Of a stretch of 64,000 nucleotides of DNA, positions 25,878 through 33,869 are shown in pieces; the stretch's first letter is position 1, and the number at the start of each line of letters is the position of its first letter. This stretch comes from DASRDS01 sp035570055 (GTDB lineage: Bacteria > Gemmatimonadota > Gemmatimonadetes > Gemmatimonadales > Gemmatimonadaceae). The position numbers and the translations under genes were made by a program. The DNA is taken from contig DATMLM010000049.1 in NCBI GenBank assembly GCA_035570055.1, forward strand, positions 1 to 64,000. Reading direction: 5' to 3'. A model generated the notes under the pieces. The model ran no database searches and was not told where the DNA came from. It saw only the letters and a list, made by a program, of their open reading frames with translations.

Positions 25878-26647
25878 TCACTGTTCGCGACCTCGTGGTG
25901 CGGTACGACGGCGCGCCTGAGCCAGCGTTGGACGGTGTGACCCTGGGTGCAAAGAGGGGGGCGTTAACAGCGCTCGTGGGACCGAATGGCAGCGGGAAGA
26001 GCACGCTGGTGCGAGCGATGATCGGTCGCGTCCCAGTGGAGCAGGGCAGCATTCGCATCGATGACGAGGACGCGCTGGCGCTGTCCCGTCGCGCGTTCGC
26101 CAGACGGGTAGCCGTGGTCACTCAGCGGGATGAGCCCGCGTTCCCGCTACTCGGCCGCGAGTACATCGCGCTGGGCCGCTATGCGCATGGCGGGTTGTTT
26201 CGAACAGCGCAAAGCGACGATCCGGCGGTCGACCTGGCTGCCGAGCGAGCGGGGGTCACGGCGTTTCTGGAGAGGCGGACGGACCAGCTCTCTGGCGGGG
26301 AGTGGCAGCGATTACGCATAGCCCGGGCATTGGCGCAGGGCGGCGAGGCGCTCGTGCTCGATGAGCCGACGACGTTCTTGGACATCGGACATGAAATGGC
26401 GCTTTTCGAGCTGCTCGCCGACCTTGCCCGCGGCGGGCTCGCGGTCCTGCTGGTGAGTCATCAGCTCAACTTGGTCGCGCGTTTCGCCGAGCAGGTGGTG
26501 CTCCTGCACCACGGGAAAGTGGCGGCATCGGGGACGCCGGGCGCGGTGATGCAGGGAGCAATCCTGGAATCGGTGTACGAGTGGCCCCTCGTCGTCACGC
26601 ACGATCCCGCCGTGGGCGCGCCAATGTTGGTCCCGCTCCGGCGTTAG
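25874..26647 (+). CDS. BtuD/FecE-type ABC transporter ATPase
   Basis: Energises the preceding importer. The 257 residues carry Walker A GPNGSGKST (about residues 36-44), the Q-loop, the signature LSGGEWQR, Walker B ALVLDEPTTFLD and the switch histidine in LLVSHQLN. It forms a three-gene set with the binding protein and permease, all contiguous or overlapping by four bases. No cobalamin riboswitch precedes the set because coding sequence continues upstream. Confidence 0.93.
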   Translation: MITVRDLVVRYDGAPEPALDGVTLGAKRGALTALVGPNGSGKSTLVRAMIGRVPVEQGSIRIDDEDALALSRRAFARRVAVVTQRDEPAFPLLGREYIALGRYAHGGLFRTAQSDDPAVDLAAERAGVTAFLERRTDQLSGGEWQRLRIARALAQGGEALVLDEPTTFLDIGHEMALFELLADLARGGLAVLLVSHQLNLVARFAEQVVLLHHGKVAASGTPGAVMQGAILESVYEWPLVVTHDPAVGAPMLVPLRR

Positions 26648-26656
26648 ACTTCGAGC

Positions 26657-27415
26657 ATGGCGCTCGTGACAACCGAGGCCGTGGTGCTGCACGCGTTCGA
26701 CTACATGGAGTCGTCGCGGATCTATCGCCTCCTGACGCGCGACCGTGGGCTGCAATCCGCGCTGGCGAAGGGCGCCCGGCGCGCGCGCGCGAAAGTCGGC
26801 AGCTCGGTCGACCTCTTCGCCCAAGGGGAAGCGCATCTCTACATCAAGCAGGGACGGGACCTGCACAACCTGGCGACGTTCGATGTCACGCGCTCGCGCA
26901 CCGCGCTGGTGGCTGTGCCCGGGCGATTCACGGCGGCGTCGGCGTTGGCCGAGCTGGTGCTGCGGTTCATGCAGGAAGACCCTGTTGGGGGTCCCGCGAT
27001 CTTCGACACCGTCGTTCACGGCCTGGACATGATCAGCGCGGCGGACGCCGCGGCGGTTCGCGAAGCCGGCCTCTCCGCCGCGTGGTCACTCGTCGCCGAG
27101 CTCGGATTCGCGCCGGAGGTCGAGCACTGCAGCAGCTGCCACTTGGCGGTCGAGCCAACGGTCGCTGCCGCGTTCAGCTGCCCGGCGGGAGGGGTGCTGT
27201 GCGAGCGATGCGCGCGGGGCGCCTCCGTCAAGCGACTGCTTCCGCCGAGGGCGCGGGAAGCACTCGTGCGCTGGTCCGCCGGCGAGCGGGCGACGATCGC
27301 CGACGACGGTGACGGTCGGGCGCACCAGCGCCTCCTGCGCGAGTTCGTGGCCGAGCATCTGGCCGAGTCGCGAGAGCTCCGCGCATTCACCGCGTGGGAA
27401 ACTGGCGTCATATGA
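26657..27415 (+). CDS. recO: DNA repair protein RecO
   Basis: Recombination mediator that loads RecA with RecR. The 252 residues comprise an N-terminal OB fold (TTEAVVLHAFDYMESSRIYR), a helical middle, and a zinc-finger region with CSSCHLAVE and SCPAGGVLCERC (about residues 157-184). It starts nine bases after the ABC ATPase and shares four bases with selB. Confidence 0.92.
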   Translation: MALVTTEAVVLHAFDYMESSRIYRLLTRDRGLQSALAKGARRARAKVGSSVDLFAQGEAHLYIKQGRDLHNLATFDVTRSRTALVAVPGRFTAASALAELVLRFMQEDPVGGPAIFDTVVHGLDMISAADAAAVREAGLSAAWSLVAELGFAPEVEHCSSCHLAVEPTVAAAFSCPAGGVLCERCARGASVKRLLPPRAREALVRWSAGERATIADDGDGRAHQRLLREFVAEHLAESRELRAFTAWETGVI

Positions 27416-29277
27416 TCCTCGGCACGGCCGGGCATATCGACCACGGGAAGACCGCGCTGGTCAAAGCGCTGACCGGTGTGGATACCGACCGGCTGCCCGA
27501 GGAGCGACGGCGGGGGATCACGATCGAGCTCGGGTTCGCGCCACTGGTGCTGGAGGGCGTCGGCACGGTCGGTGTGGTTGACGTGCCGGGCCACGAGGCG
27601 TTCGTCAGGACCATGCTCGCCGGGGCGAGCGGGATCGATCTGGCACTGCTCGTCGTGGCGGCGGACGAGGGGCCGATGCCACAGACGCGGGAGCATCTGG
27701 CAATACTCGACTTGCTCGGCATCCGCGCCGGGGTGGTCGCCCTGACGAAAGTCGACCTGGTAGATCCCGACTGGCTGGCCCTGGTGCGGGAAGATCTCGG
27801 CGGCTTACTCGCGACTTCGTCGCTCGCCGCCGCTCCCATGGTCGACACATCGGTCCGGACGGGTGCGGGGCTCGATGAGCTGCGAGTGGCGCTGACGAAT
27901 GCCGCACGGGCGATTCCGCGCCGGGACGACGCCGACCTCTTTCGCATGCCCATCGACCGGGCGTTCACGATCAAGGGGACCGGCACCGTGGTCACGGGCA
28001 CCGTGTGGAGCGGGTCCTTGAGTCGGGATGCCGTCGTACGGATCATGCCCGGGAGGCGTGAGGCGCGCGTGCGGGGCCTGGAGTCGCATGGACAGTCGGT
28101 GGACCGGGTGGCCCCCGGGTCGCGAGCGGCCGTCAGTCTGGGTGGTGTCGACGTCGACGAAGTGCCTCGTGGGTCGACGCTGGTGACCGACGTGGCGTGG
28201 ACCGAAGCGAGCGTCATCCGCGCGGATGTTCACCTCGTCGATGGGGCCGAGCTCGGACCCCGCACGCGGGTGCGCTTTCACCTCGGCACGCGGGATGTCG
28301 GTGCACGGGTCGTTGCCAGATCAGGCAGCGGAGATAAGGCCGCCCGCATCGTGTTGGACGAGCCGATTGTCGGTCGGGGAGGGGACCGGTTTGTCCTCAG
28401 AACTGCGTCGCCAGTGTCCACGGTAGGAGGCGGTGTCATCACTGATCCGTCGCCAGTCGGGCGGCGTGTGAGAGTGTGGCAGGGGTCGGGGTTGAGCGTT
28501 GGCGAGCGTCTAGGGATGTTGATAACTGATGCTGGTGAGTCCGGTCTCGAGCGCGCCCGCCTCTCAGTGCGACTCGGTATCACAAAAGATCACATCGAAT
28601 CAACACTCGATGACGCTAGTCAACATTATGTAGTAATTAACGATAAGCTATTCGACATACTGTGGATTAGTAGCGCTGAGGACCGGGTACTCGCCGAAGT
28701 CGATGCATTCCACGTGCGCGAGCCGCTAGAGGCGGGAATGTCGCTACAAGCGATTCGCAGCGGGCTAGGTGTAATACCAGTAGTGGCCGACGCGGTCGTC
28801 TCGCGATTGGTGGAGCGTGGTCTCGTGGTCGTCGATCGCGGGTTAGTGCACAGGAACGGATGGTCACCGAGCCCGAGCCCGGCGCAGCGGTCAGCGCTCG
28901 ACGCAGTGGAGCGGGTTCTGCATCAATCTGGAAGGGAGCCGCCGAGCGTTAGCGAGCTGGCGACGACGTACGGGTCCGAAGTTGGAGCGATACTGCGTTT
29001 CCTCGAACGGAGGGGGCAGATCATTCAAGTTGAGCCGGACCGGTATTATGCGGTGTCGGCGCTGGAGGCCGTGGTTTCGGACCTTCGGCGTGGGACTGAG
29101 ACCGGAAGGGCCTATGGGCCGTCAGAATTGAGGGACGTCCTTGGGGTGTCCAGGAAGTATTTGATCCCATTGTTGGAATATTGTGACCGGCAGGCGGTCA
29201 CTATACGAAGAGAGTCGGGTAGGATCGTGCAACCGTTTGATGCAGTTGACAGTCAGTTGGATAGACGCCTATCGTAG
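27412..29277 (+). CDS. selB: Selenocysteine-specific translation elongation factor SelB
   Basis: Brings Sec-tRNA to UGA codons at SECIS elements. The 621 residues have the GTPase domain with GTAGHIDHGKT (residues 4-14), the effector RRRGITIELGFA, DVPGHEAF and TKVD, then beta-barrel domains II-III and a C-terminal set of winged helices that bind the SECIS RNA. I start at ATG 27412, which overlaps recO by four bases. The 3' third, encoding the RNA-binding winged helices, is far less GC-rich than the rest (41/60 at 27421-27480 against 28/60 and 22/60 over 28561-28680). No selA, selD or tRNA-Sec is visible here. Confidence 0.94.
   Translation: MILGTAGHIDHGKTALVKALTGVDTDRLPEERRRGITIELGFAPLVLEGVGTVGVVDVPGHEAFVRTMLAGASGIDLALLVVAADEGPMPQTREHLAILDLLGIRAGVVALTKVDLVDPDWLALVREDLGGLLATSSLAAAPMVDTSVRTGAGLDELRVALTNAARAIPRRDDADLFRMPIDRAFTIKGTGTVVTGTVWSGSLSRDAVVRIMPGRREARVRGLESHGQSVDRVAPGSRAAVSLGGVDVDEVPRGSTLVTDVAWTEASVIRADVHLVDGAELGPRTRVRFHLGTRDVGARVVARSGSGDKAARIVLDEPIVGRGGDRFVLRTASPVSTVGGGVITDPSPVGRRVRVWQGSGLSVGERLGMLITDAGESGLERARLSVRLGITKDHIESTLDDASQHYVVINDKLFDILWISSAEDRVLAEVDAFHVREPLEAGMSLQAIRSGLGVIPVVADAVVSRLVERGLVVVDRGLVHRNGWSPSPSPAQRSALDAVERVLHQSGREPPSVSELATTYGSEVGAILRFLERRGQIIQVEPDRYYAVSALEAVVSDLRRGTETGRAYGPSELRDVLGVSRKYLIPLLEYCDRQAVTIRRESGRIVQPFDAVDSQLDRRLS
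29246..29275 (+). promoter_or_regulatory. Candidate sigma70-type promoter inside the selB 3' end
   Basis: A perfect TTGACA (29246-29251), an 18-base spacer and TATCGT (29270-29275, four of six matches to TATAAT) precede the secreted-protein ATG at 29338 by about 60 bases. The match is seen in sequence; activity is inferred. A single -35/-10 pair can arise by chance in this lower-GC stretch. Confidence 0.4.
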
Positions 29278-29337
29278 TGATGGGCCGTCACTAAGGAGCT
29301 AGTCGCAACTTTCTTTCGTCTGTCTCGGAGCGTTCGT

Positions 29338-29793
29338 ATGGTTAGCCGTTGGGCAGCACTTGTTTTTGTGCTTGCTCTCGGTGTGTTGGTACCACGACAC
29401 GCCTTGGCGCAGGGGGGATCTCTTCCTGCACCGGGGAAAAGTCGTCCCGGGTTGGTCTTAGGATCGAGCTACCCGAACCCCTTGGTTTCGGAGACGAGGA
29501 TTCCGTTCACGGTTGGTGATAGCACGTGCACGGGATCGGCGCGGCAGTATAAAGTCAGTCTCCGGATCTACAATCTGTTGGCCCAGCTGGTGGCGGTGCC
29601 GGTGCTGCAGAATGGTACCATCACGCTTGCCGGGGGGCAGCCGTTAGGGGATGTGCTACTCACCTGTGGCAGGTACACGGCGTATTGGAACGGCACGTCA
29701 GTCATGGATAAGCAGCGCGTCGCGCCAGGGGTGTATCTCTATCAACTGGACGTTGACGGGCAGACTGACGTGAAGAAGATATTGGTCCAATAG
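29338..29793 (+). CDS. Small secreted protein made of one FlgD-Ig / T9SS-sorting-like domain
   Basis: A 151-residue protein: a signal peptide (MVSRWAALVFVLALGVLV... cleaving near ALAQ, about residue 25) and a single beta-sandwich. The pattern LGSSYPNPLVSETRIPFTV, VSLRIYNLLAQLV, YTAYWNGT and RVAPGVYLYQLDVDG matches the FlgD Ig-like and type IX sorting-signal families, where this module normally ends a much larger secreted protein. Here it stands alone. Two cysteines may form a disulfide. It has its own candidate promoter and a strong terminator, so it looks monocistronic. Confidence 0.75.
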   Translation: MVSRWAALVFVLALGVLVPRHALAQGGSLPAPGKSRPGLVLGSSYPNPLVSETRIPFTVGDSTCTGSARQYKVSLRIYNLLAQLVAVPVLQNGTITLAGGQPLGDVLLTCGRYTAYWNGTSVMDKQRVAPGVYLYQLDVDGQTDVKKILVQ

Positions 29794-29794
29794 C

Positions 29795-29833
29795 AAGACG
29801 CTCCGGCCCTTCGGGCGCGGGGCGTCTTTTTTT
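29795..29833 (+). terminator. Rho-independent terminator
   Basis: The outer stem AAGACGC / GCGTCTT and inner GC-rich pairs (CCG / CGG and GCCC / GGGC) enclose a short TTC loop and are followed by a run of seven to eight T residues ending at 29833. It begins two bases after the stop of the small secreted protein. It should end that transcript just before the inverted-repeat element. Confidence 0.9.
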
Positions 29834-29859
29834 GTGCGCGTGGCGCTTCGCGCCTACGC
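29834..29859 (-). repeat. Left inverted REP-like palindrome
   Basis: 26 bases that are the reverse complement of 30281-30306 at 25 positions. The one difference is G29838 opposite T30302, a G-U pair in plus-strand RNA. Inside lies a hairpin: GGCGC 29842-29846, loop TTC, GCGCC 29850-29854. Read on the minus strand it starts with GTAG, the foot tetranucleotide of classical REP sequences, followed by the palindrome. Confidence 0.85.
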
Positions 29860-29880
29860 ACACTGTGATATAGCGCGCCC

Positions 29881-30280
29881 GGCCAGTCGCACTTGAGCCG
29901 GCCGCACCGGCGATCGGCAGATCGGCACCGCATGATCTAGCTCGCAGGCCAGTCGCATTCGAGCCGAACGTGCTGACGCTCACCAGATCGGCAGACCGCG
30001 TGATCTAGCCCGCAGGCCAGTCGCATTCGAGCCGAACGTGCCGACGCTCACCAGATCGGCAGACCGCGTGATCTAGCCCGCAGGCCAGTCGCACTTGAGC
30101 CGAACGCGCCCGGCGCTCACCAGATCGGCAGATCGTGCGCTCTAGCCCGCAGGCCAGTCGCACTTGAGCCGGCCGCACCGGCGCTCACCAATCGGCAGAT
30201 CGTGCGATCTAGCCCGCAGGCCAGTCGCACTTGAGCCGAACGCGCCGGCGCTCACCAGATCGACAGACTGCGAGCTTCAA
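29881..30280. repeat. Six-copy tandem repeat, 66-69 base units
   Basis: Units start with GGCCAGTCGCAYTYGAGCCG at 29881, 29947, 30015, 30083, 30152 and 30219 and end AGCYCGCA, except the last, which decays before the right inverted repeat. Lengths are 66, 68, 68, 69, 67 and about 62. Units two and three differ at one base of 68. Units carry one to three GATC sites; most have an AGAYC...GATCT dyad in their second half. Units one and five share a variant with a GCCGG / CCGGC hairpin. There are no unique spacers, so it is not CRISPR. No coding frame is convincing. Confidence 0.93.
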
Positions 30281-30306
30281 GCGTAGGCGCGAAGCGCCAC
30301 GTGCAC
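30281..30306 (+). repeat. Right inverted REP-like palindrome
   Basis: Partner of 29834-29859. It has the foot GTAG at 30283-30286 and the hairpin GGCGC 30286-30290, loop GAA, GCGCC 30294-30298. The last base directly abuts the stop codon of the minus-strand lipoprotein gene, so the hairpin may also serve as that gene's 3' transcript end. The feet of the two copies face inward, as in paired REP (BIME) arrangements. Confidence 0.85.
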
Positions 30307-30795
30307 CTAAATCGCTGGTTTCTTTGCCGGAGGCACAACCGGCGGCCGCACGCCCGGTGCGCCTGGCGGACGAGTGACCGAGGGCGCCGCAGGCGCCGAG
30401 GGAGTCGTAGTCCGGTTGAGAACAGGGGGCGCAGCCTTGTTCGCCGCCGCCGCCACGCGAGCATCGATCGCGTGCAGCAACTCCACCGCGTGATCCGGCC
30501 GCTCGGCGAGCCGACTCGCCGCACTCTCCAGCACAGTCGGCGTCAGCCGATACACCCTGAGTACGGAGTCCCGCTTGCGCACCCGCCCAGCGCTATCCAG
30601 ACTGGTATCCTGCGCCACTAACCGAAGCCCAGTCATGGACCTGACGAACGTCGAATCGCTGACATCGCTACCAGTCGGATGTCGGCACGCCAGGCTGGCG
30701 GCTGCTATGATAATCCCTAGGCCAGCGCGGCATGCCGGCCGTGCGCATACGTGCCAGTTTCGCGGCCTAGACCCGGTCCTCCGATTGCGAATCAC
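30307..30795 (-). CDS. Small proline-rich lipoprotein of unknown function
   Basis: About 162 residues from a GTG start. The N-terminus is basic, then AGLGIIIAAASLAC gives a hydrophobic core and lipobox (ASLAC), so export and lipidation are likely. The middle (about residues 60-110) is helical, and the C-terminus is Pro/Ala/Thr-rich, ending PPVVPPAKKPAI. The start is uncertain: no ATG lies in frame near the signal, and GTG 30795 is only six bases from the divergent clpB ATG. A longer reading continues antisense through clpB and is rejected. Confidence 0.6.
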   Translation of the reverse strand: MIRNRRTGSRPRNWHVCARPACRAGLGIIIAAASLACRHPTGSDVSDSTFVRSMTGLRLVAQDTSLDSAGRVRKRDSVLRVYRLTPTVLESAASRLAERPDHAVELLHAIDARVAAAANKAAPPVLNRTTTPSAPAAPSVTRPPGAPGVRPPVVPPAKKPAI

Positions 30796-30801
30796 AGACG
30801 C

Positions 30802-33411
30802 ATGATCAACGCAGACAAACTCACGGTCAAGAGCACCGAGGCCATAAACGCGGCCATAGACGATGCTCGCCGGAACGGAAACCCGCTGGTCTACGACACG
30901 CACCTGCTGAACGCACTCCTCGACCAGGACGAGGGGATCGTCTCCCCGCTGCTGCACAAGCTCGGCGTGAGCGTCGAGGCCCTGCGCGACAAGGTCGTGG
31001 CCGAGACGGGTCGCTATCCGCGCCAGTCGAATGCGCAGCCGTCGCTCTCGCGAGAGCTGAACGGCGTGTTCGACCGCGCCGAGCAGGAAGCCAAGTCGCT
31101 CGGCGACCAGTTCGTCTCGACAGAGCACCTGCTGCTGGCGCTGGCCGAGACGCGGGCGACGGAGAGCAAGAACCTGTTGGAGGCTGCTGGGGCAGACAAG
31201 AAGGCGCTGCTCGAGGCGCTGCAGGCCGTCCGTGGCTCTCACCGGGTGACTGACCAGACGCCTGAGACGCAATACCAGGCGCTGCAGAAGTACACGCGCG
31301 ATCTCACTGACGCCGCGCGGCGCGGCAAGCTCGATCCCGTCATCGGGCGCGATGAGGAGATTCGGCGGGTGATCCAAGTCCTTTCCCGTCGCACCAAGAA
31401 CAATCCGGTCCTGATCGGCGAGCCCGGCGTCGGCAAGACGGCGATCGCCGAAGGGCTCGCCCAACGCATCGTCAATGGTGATGTGCCCGAGGGCCTGCGC
31501 AATCGCCAGCTCCTCGCGCTCGACATGGGGGCGCTCATCGCCGGCGCGAAATTCCGCGGCGAGTTCGAGGAACGCCTCAAGGCGGTCCTGAAAGAGATCA
31601 CGGACGGCCAGGGCAAGTTCATCATGTTCATCGATGAGCTCCACACGATCGTCGGCGCGGGCAAGGCCGAGGGGTCGATGGACGCCGGGAACATGCTCAA
31701 GCCCATGCTCGCCCGCGGCGAGCTTCGCGTCATCGGCGCCACGACCCTCGATGAGTATCGCAAATACGTCGAGAAAGACGCGGCGCTCGAGCGGCGATTC
31801 CAGCCCGTGTACGTCGGCGAGCCGTCGGTCGAGAACACGATTGCGATCCTTCGCGGCTTGAAGGAGCGCTACGAGGCGCACCATGGCGTGCGGATTACCG
31901 ACTCCGCGGTCGTCGCGGCGGCGACCCTCTCGAATCGCTACATCGGCGATCGATTCTTGCCCGACAAGGCCATCGACCTGCTCGACGAAGCGTCGTCTCG
32001 CCTCCGCATCGAAATCGATTCGATGCCGCAGGAGATCGACGAAGTCGAACGTCGCGTCACGCAACTGGAGATCGAGAGGCAGGCGCTCCGAAAAGAGAAA
32101 GACAAAGAGTCGACCGAGCGGCGCGATGCTCTGGAGCGCGAACTCGGCGAGCTCAAAGAGAAATCCTCAGGCATGAAGGCCCAGTGGCAGCGCGAAAAGG
32201 AGATCTTAGGCGCGGTCGGCAAATTGAAGGCGCAGATCGACGAAGCGCGCCAGCAGGCCGACCAGGCAACCCGCCGGGGAGATCTCGGACGCGCGGCCGA
32301 GATCACGTATGGCACGATCCCGGAGCTCGAGCGCAAGATGCTCGAAGCCGAGAAGCAGCTGGCCAGCCGCCAGGCGGGTGGCGCGCGGTTCCTGCACGAA
32401 GAGGTCACGGCGGATGACATCGCCGAGGTCGTCGCGCGCTGGACCGGCATTCCCGTTGCTCGCATGCTGGAGAGCGAGAAGGAGCGCCTCACCAAGCTCG
32501 AAGCAGAGCTGGCGAATCGGGTCATTGGCCAACCAGAAGCCGTGACGGCCGTGGCAAACGCTGTCCGTCGGTCACGCGCTGGCTTGCAGGATCCAAATCG
32601 GCCCATCGGCTCGTTCATCTTCCTGGGCCCGACGGGTGTCGGGAAAACCGAGACCGCGAGAGCACTGGCCGAGTTCCTGTTCGATAGCGAACAGGCGCTC
32701 GTGCGCATCGACATGTCCGAGTACATGGAGAAGCACGCCGTCGCCAGATTAATAGGGGCGCCGCCAGGATATGTCGGCTATGAGGAGGGTGGCCAGCTGA
32801 CCGAGGCGATACGGCGCCGGCCGTACTCGGTGATTCTCTTCGACGAGATCGAGAAGGCGCACCCGGATGTGTTCAACATCCTGCTGCAGATCTTGGACGA
32901 CGGACGGCTCACGGATTCGCAGGGGCGGACCGTCGATTTCAGAAATACCGTCATCATCATGACCTCGAACATCGGCGGCCAGTATATCCTGGATCGCGGG
33001 ACGAGTGAGTGGGTGGTCGTGGAGACCCAGGTCATGGCGGCGCTCCGGCAGCATTTCCGCCCGGAGTTCCTGAATCGCGTCGACGACGTGATCGTGTTCC
33101 GGCCGCTGTCGACCGAAGACATCGGCAAGATCATCGACCTCCAGGTCGCGCGGTTGGAAGAGCTTCTGACCGAGCGCAAGCTCACGTTGGAGATCACGCC
33201 TGAGGCCAAGCGGGTCATCGCGGCCGAGGGGTACGATCCAACTTACGGCGCGCGGCCGCTCAAGCGGGCGCTCCAGCGTCTGGTGCAGAATCCATTGGCG
33301 CTCGGGGTGCTGGACGGCAAGTTCAAGGAAGGCGACCGGATCCTCGTCACGGCGGAGCCGAACGGGACGTTGACGTTCGCCGTGGCGGCGGAGACCGTGG
33401 GCGCGGCATGA
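30802..33411 (+). CDS. clpB: ATP-dependent disaggregase ClpB
   Basis: Hexameric AAA+ chaperone that rescues aggregated proteins with DnaK. The 869 residues contain the N-terminal repeat domain, first AAA with GEPGVGKT, a long coiled-coil middle domain (about residues 400-520, rich in Glu/Lys/Arg), and second AAA with GPTGVGKTE. The pore loop GYVGYEEGG is also present. I start at the ATG giving MINADKLTVKSTEAIN. A TATGATAAT sequence at 30706-30714 could be a -10 element, but no matching -35, sigma32 site or CIRCE element is visible. Confidence 0.97.
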   Translation: MINADKLTVKSTEAINAAIDDARRNGNPLVYDTHLLNALLDQDEGIVSPLLHKLGVSVEALRDKVVAETGRYPRQSNAQPSLSRELNGVFDRAEQEAKSLGDQFVSTEHLLLALAETRATESKNLLEAAGADKKALLEALQAVRGSHRVTDQTPETQYQALQKYTRDLTDAARRGKLDPVIGRDEEIRRVIQVLSRRTKNNPVLIGEPGVGKTAIAEGLAQRIVNGDVPEGLRNRQLLALDMGALIAGAKFRGEFEERLKAVLKEITDGQGKFIMFIDELHTIVGAGKAEGSMDAGNMLKPMLARGELRVIGATTLDEYRKYVEKDAALERRFQPVYVGEPSVENTIAILRGLKERYEAHHGVRITDSAVVAAATLSNRYIGDRFLPDKAIDLLDEASSRLRIEIDSMPQEIDEVERRVTQLEIERQALRKEKDKESTERRDALERELGELKEKSSGMKAQWQREKEILGAVGKLKAQIDEARQQADQATRRGDLGRAAEITYGTIPELERKMLEAEKQLASRQAGGARFLHEEVTADDIAEVVARWTGIPVARMLESEKERLTKLEAELANRVIGQPEAVTAVANAVRRSRAGLQDPNRPIGSFIFLGPTGVGKTETARALAEFLFDSEQALVRIDMSEYMEKHAVARLIGAPPGYVGYEEGGQLTEAIRRRPYSVILFDEIEKAHPDVFNILLQILDDGRLTDSQGRTVDFRNTVIIMTSNIGGQYILDRGTSEWVVVETQVMAALRQHFRPEFLNRVDDVIVFRPLSTEDIGKIIDLQVARLEELLTERKLTLEITPEAKRVIAAEGYDPTYGARPLKRALQRLVQNPLALGVLDGKFKEGDRILVTAEPNGTLTFAVAAETVGAA

Positions 33412-33869
33412 GGATCGATGAGCGCGATGCCGTCTTCATGACATCGGCGCTCGACGAAGCACGCGCGGCGGCGTCGGCGGGCGAAGTGCCCGTCGGCGCC
33501 GTCGTCGTATTCGGCGACACGATCGTGGCGCGAGCGGCCAATCGCATGCGTCGCGACAACGAGGCCACGGCGCACGCCGAGTCCCTCGCGATCCGCGCCG
33601 CCTATCTCACGCTCGGCCGTCCCCGTCTCGAGGGCTGTACGTTGTACGTGACCCTCGAGCCGTGCGCCATGTGCGCGGGCGCGATCGTGCTGGCGCGCTT
33701 CGACCGGATCGTCTTCGGCGCCTGGGACGAGAAAGCCGGCATGGCGGGATCGGTCGGCGATCTCCTCAGGCATCCGCGCTTGAATCACCGACCGGAAGTC
33801 ACGGCCGGTGTCTGCGCCGACGAGTGCGGCGCGCTGCTCACGGCGTTCTTCGCGGCGCGCCGTCAGTAG
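33408..33869 (+). CDS. tadA: tRNA-specific adenosine deaminase
   Basis: Deaminates the wobble adenosine of tRNA-Arg to inosine. The 153 residues carry the zinc and catalytic motifs HAESLAIR (about residues 56-63) and EPCAMCAGAI (about 84-93), plus the tRNA-side segment RFDRIVFGAWDEKAG. The ATG overlaps the clpB stop by four bases. The stop overlaps the end of the converging beta-propeller gene by seven bases. Confidence 0.92.
   Translation: MRIDERDAVFMTSALDEARAAASAGEVPVGAVVVFGDTIVARAANRMRRDNEATAHAESLAIRAAYLTLGRPRLEGCTLYVTLEPCAMCAGAIVLARFDRIVFGAWDEKAGMAGSVGDLLRHPRLNHRPEVTAGVCADECGALLTAFFAARRQ

Noticed and set aside
29881..30280. CRISPR array
   Set aside because: Units abut each other with no unique spacers, are 66-69 bases long and diverge; no cas gene is present.
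30706..30714. TATGATAAT as a clpB heat-shock promoter
   Set aside because: It resembles a -10 element, but no -35, sigma32 consensus or CIRCE repeat accompanies it.
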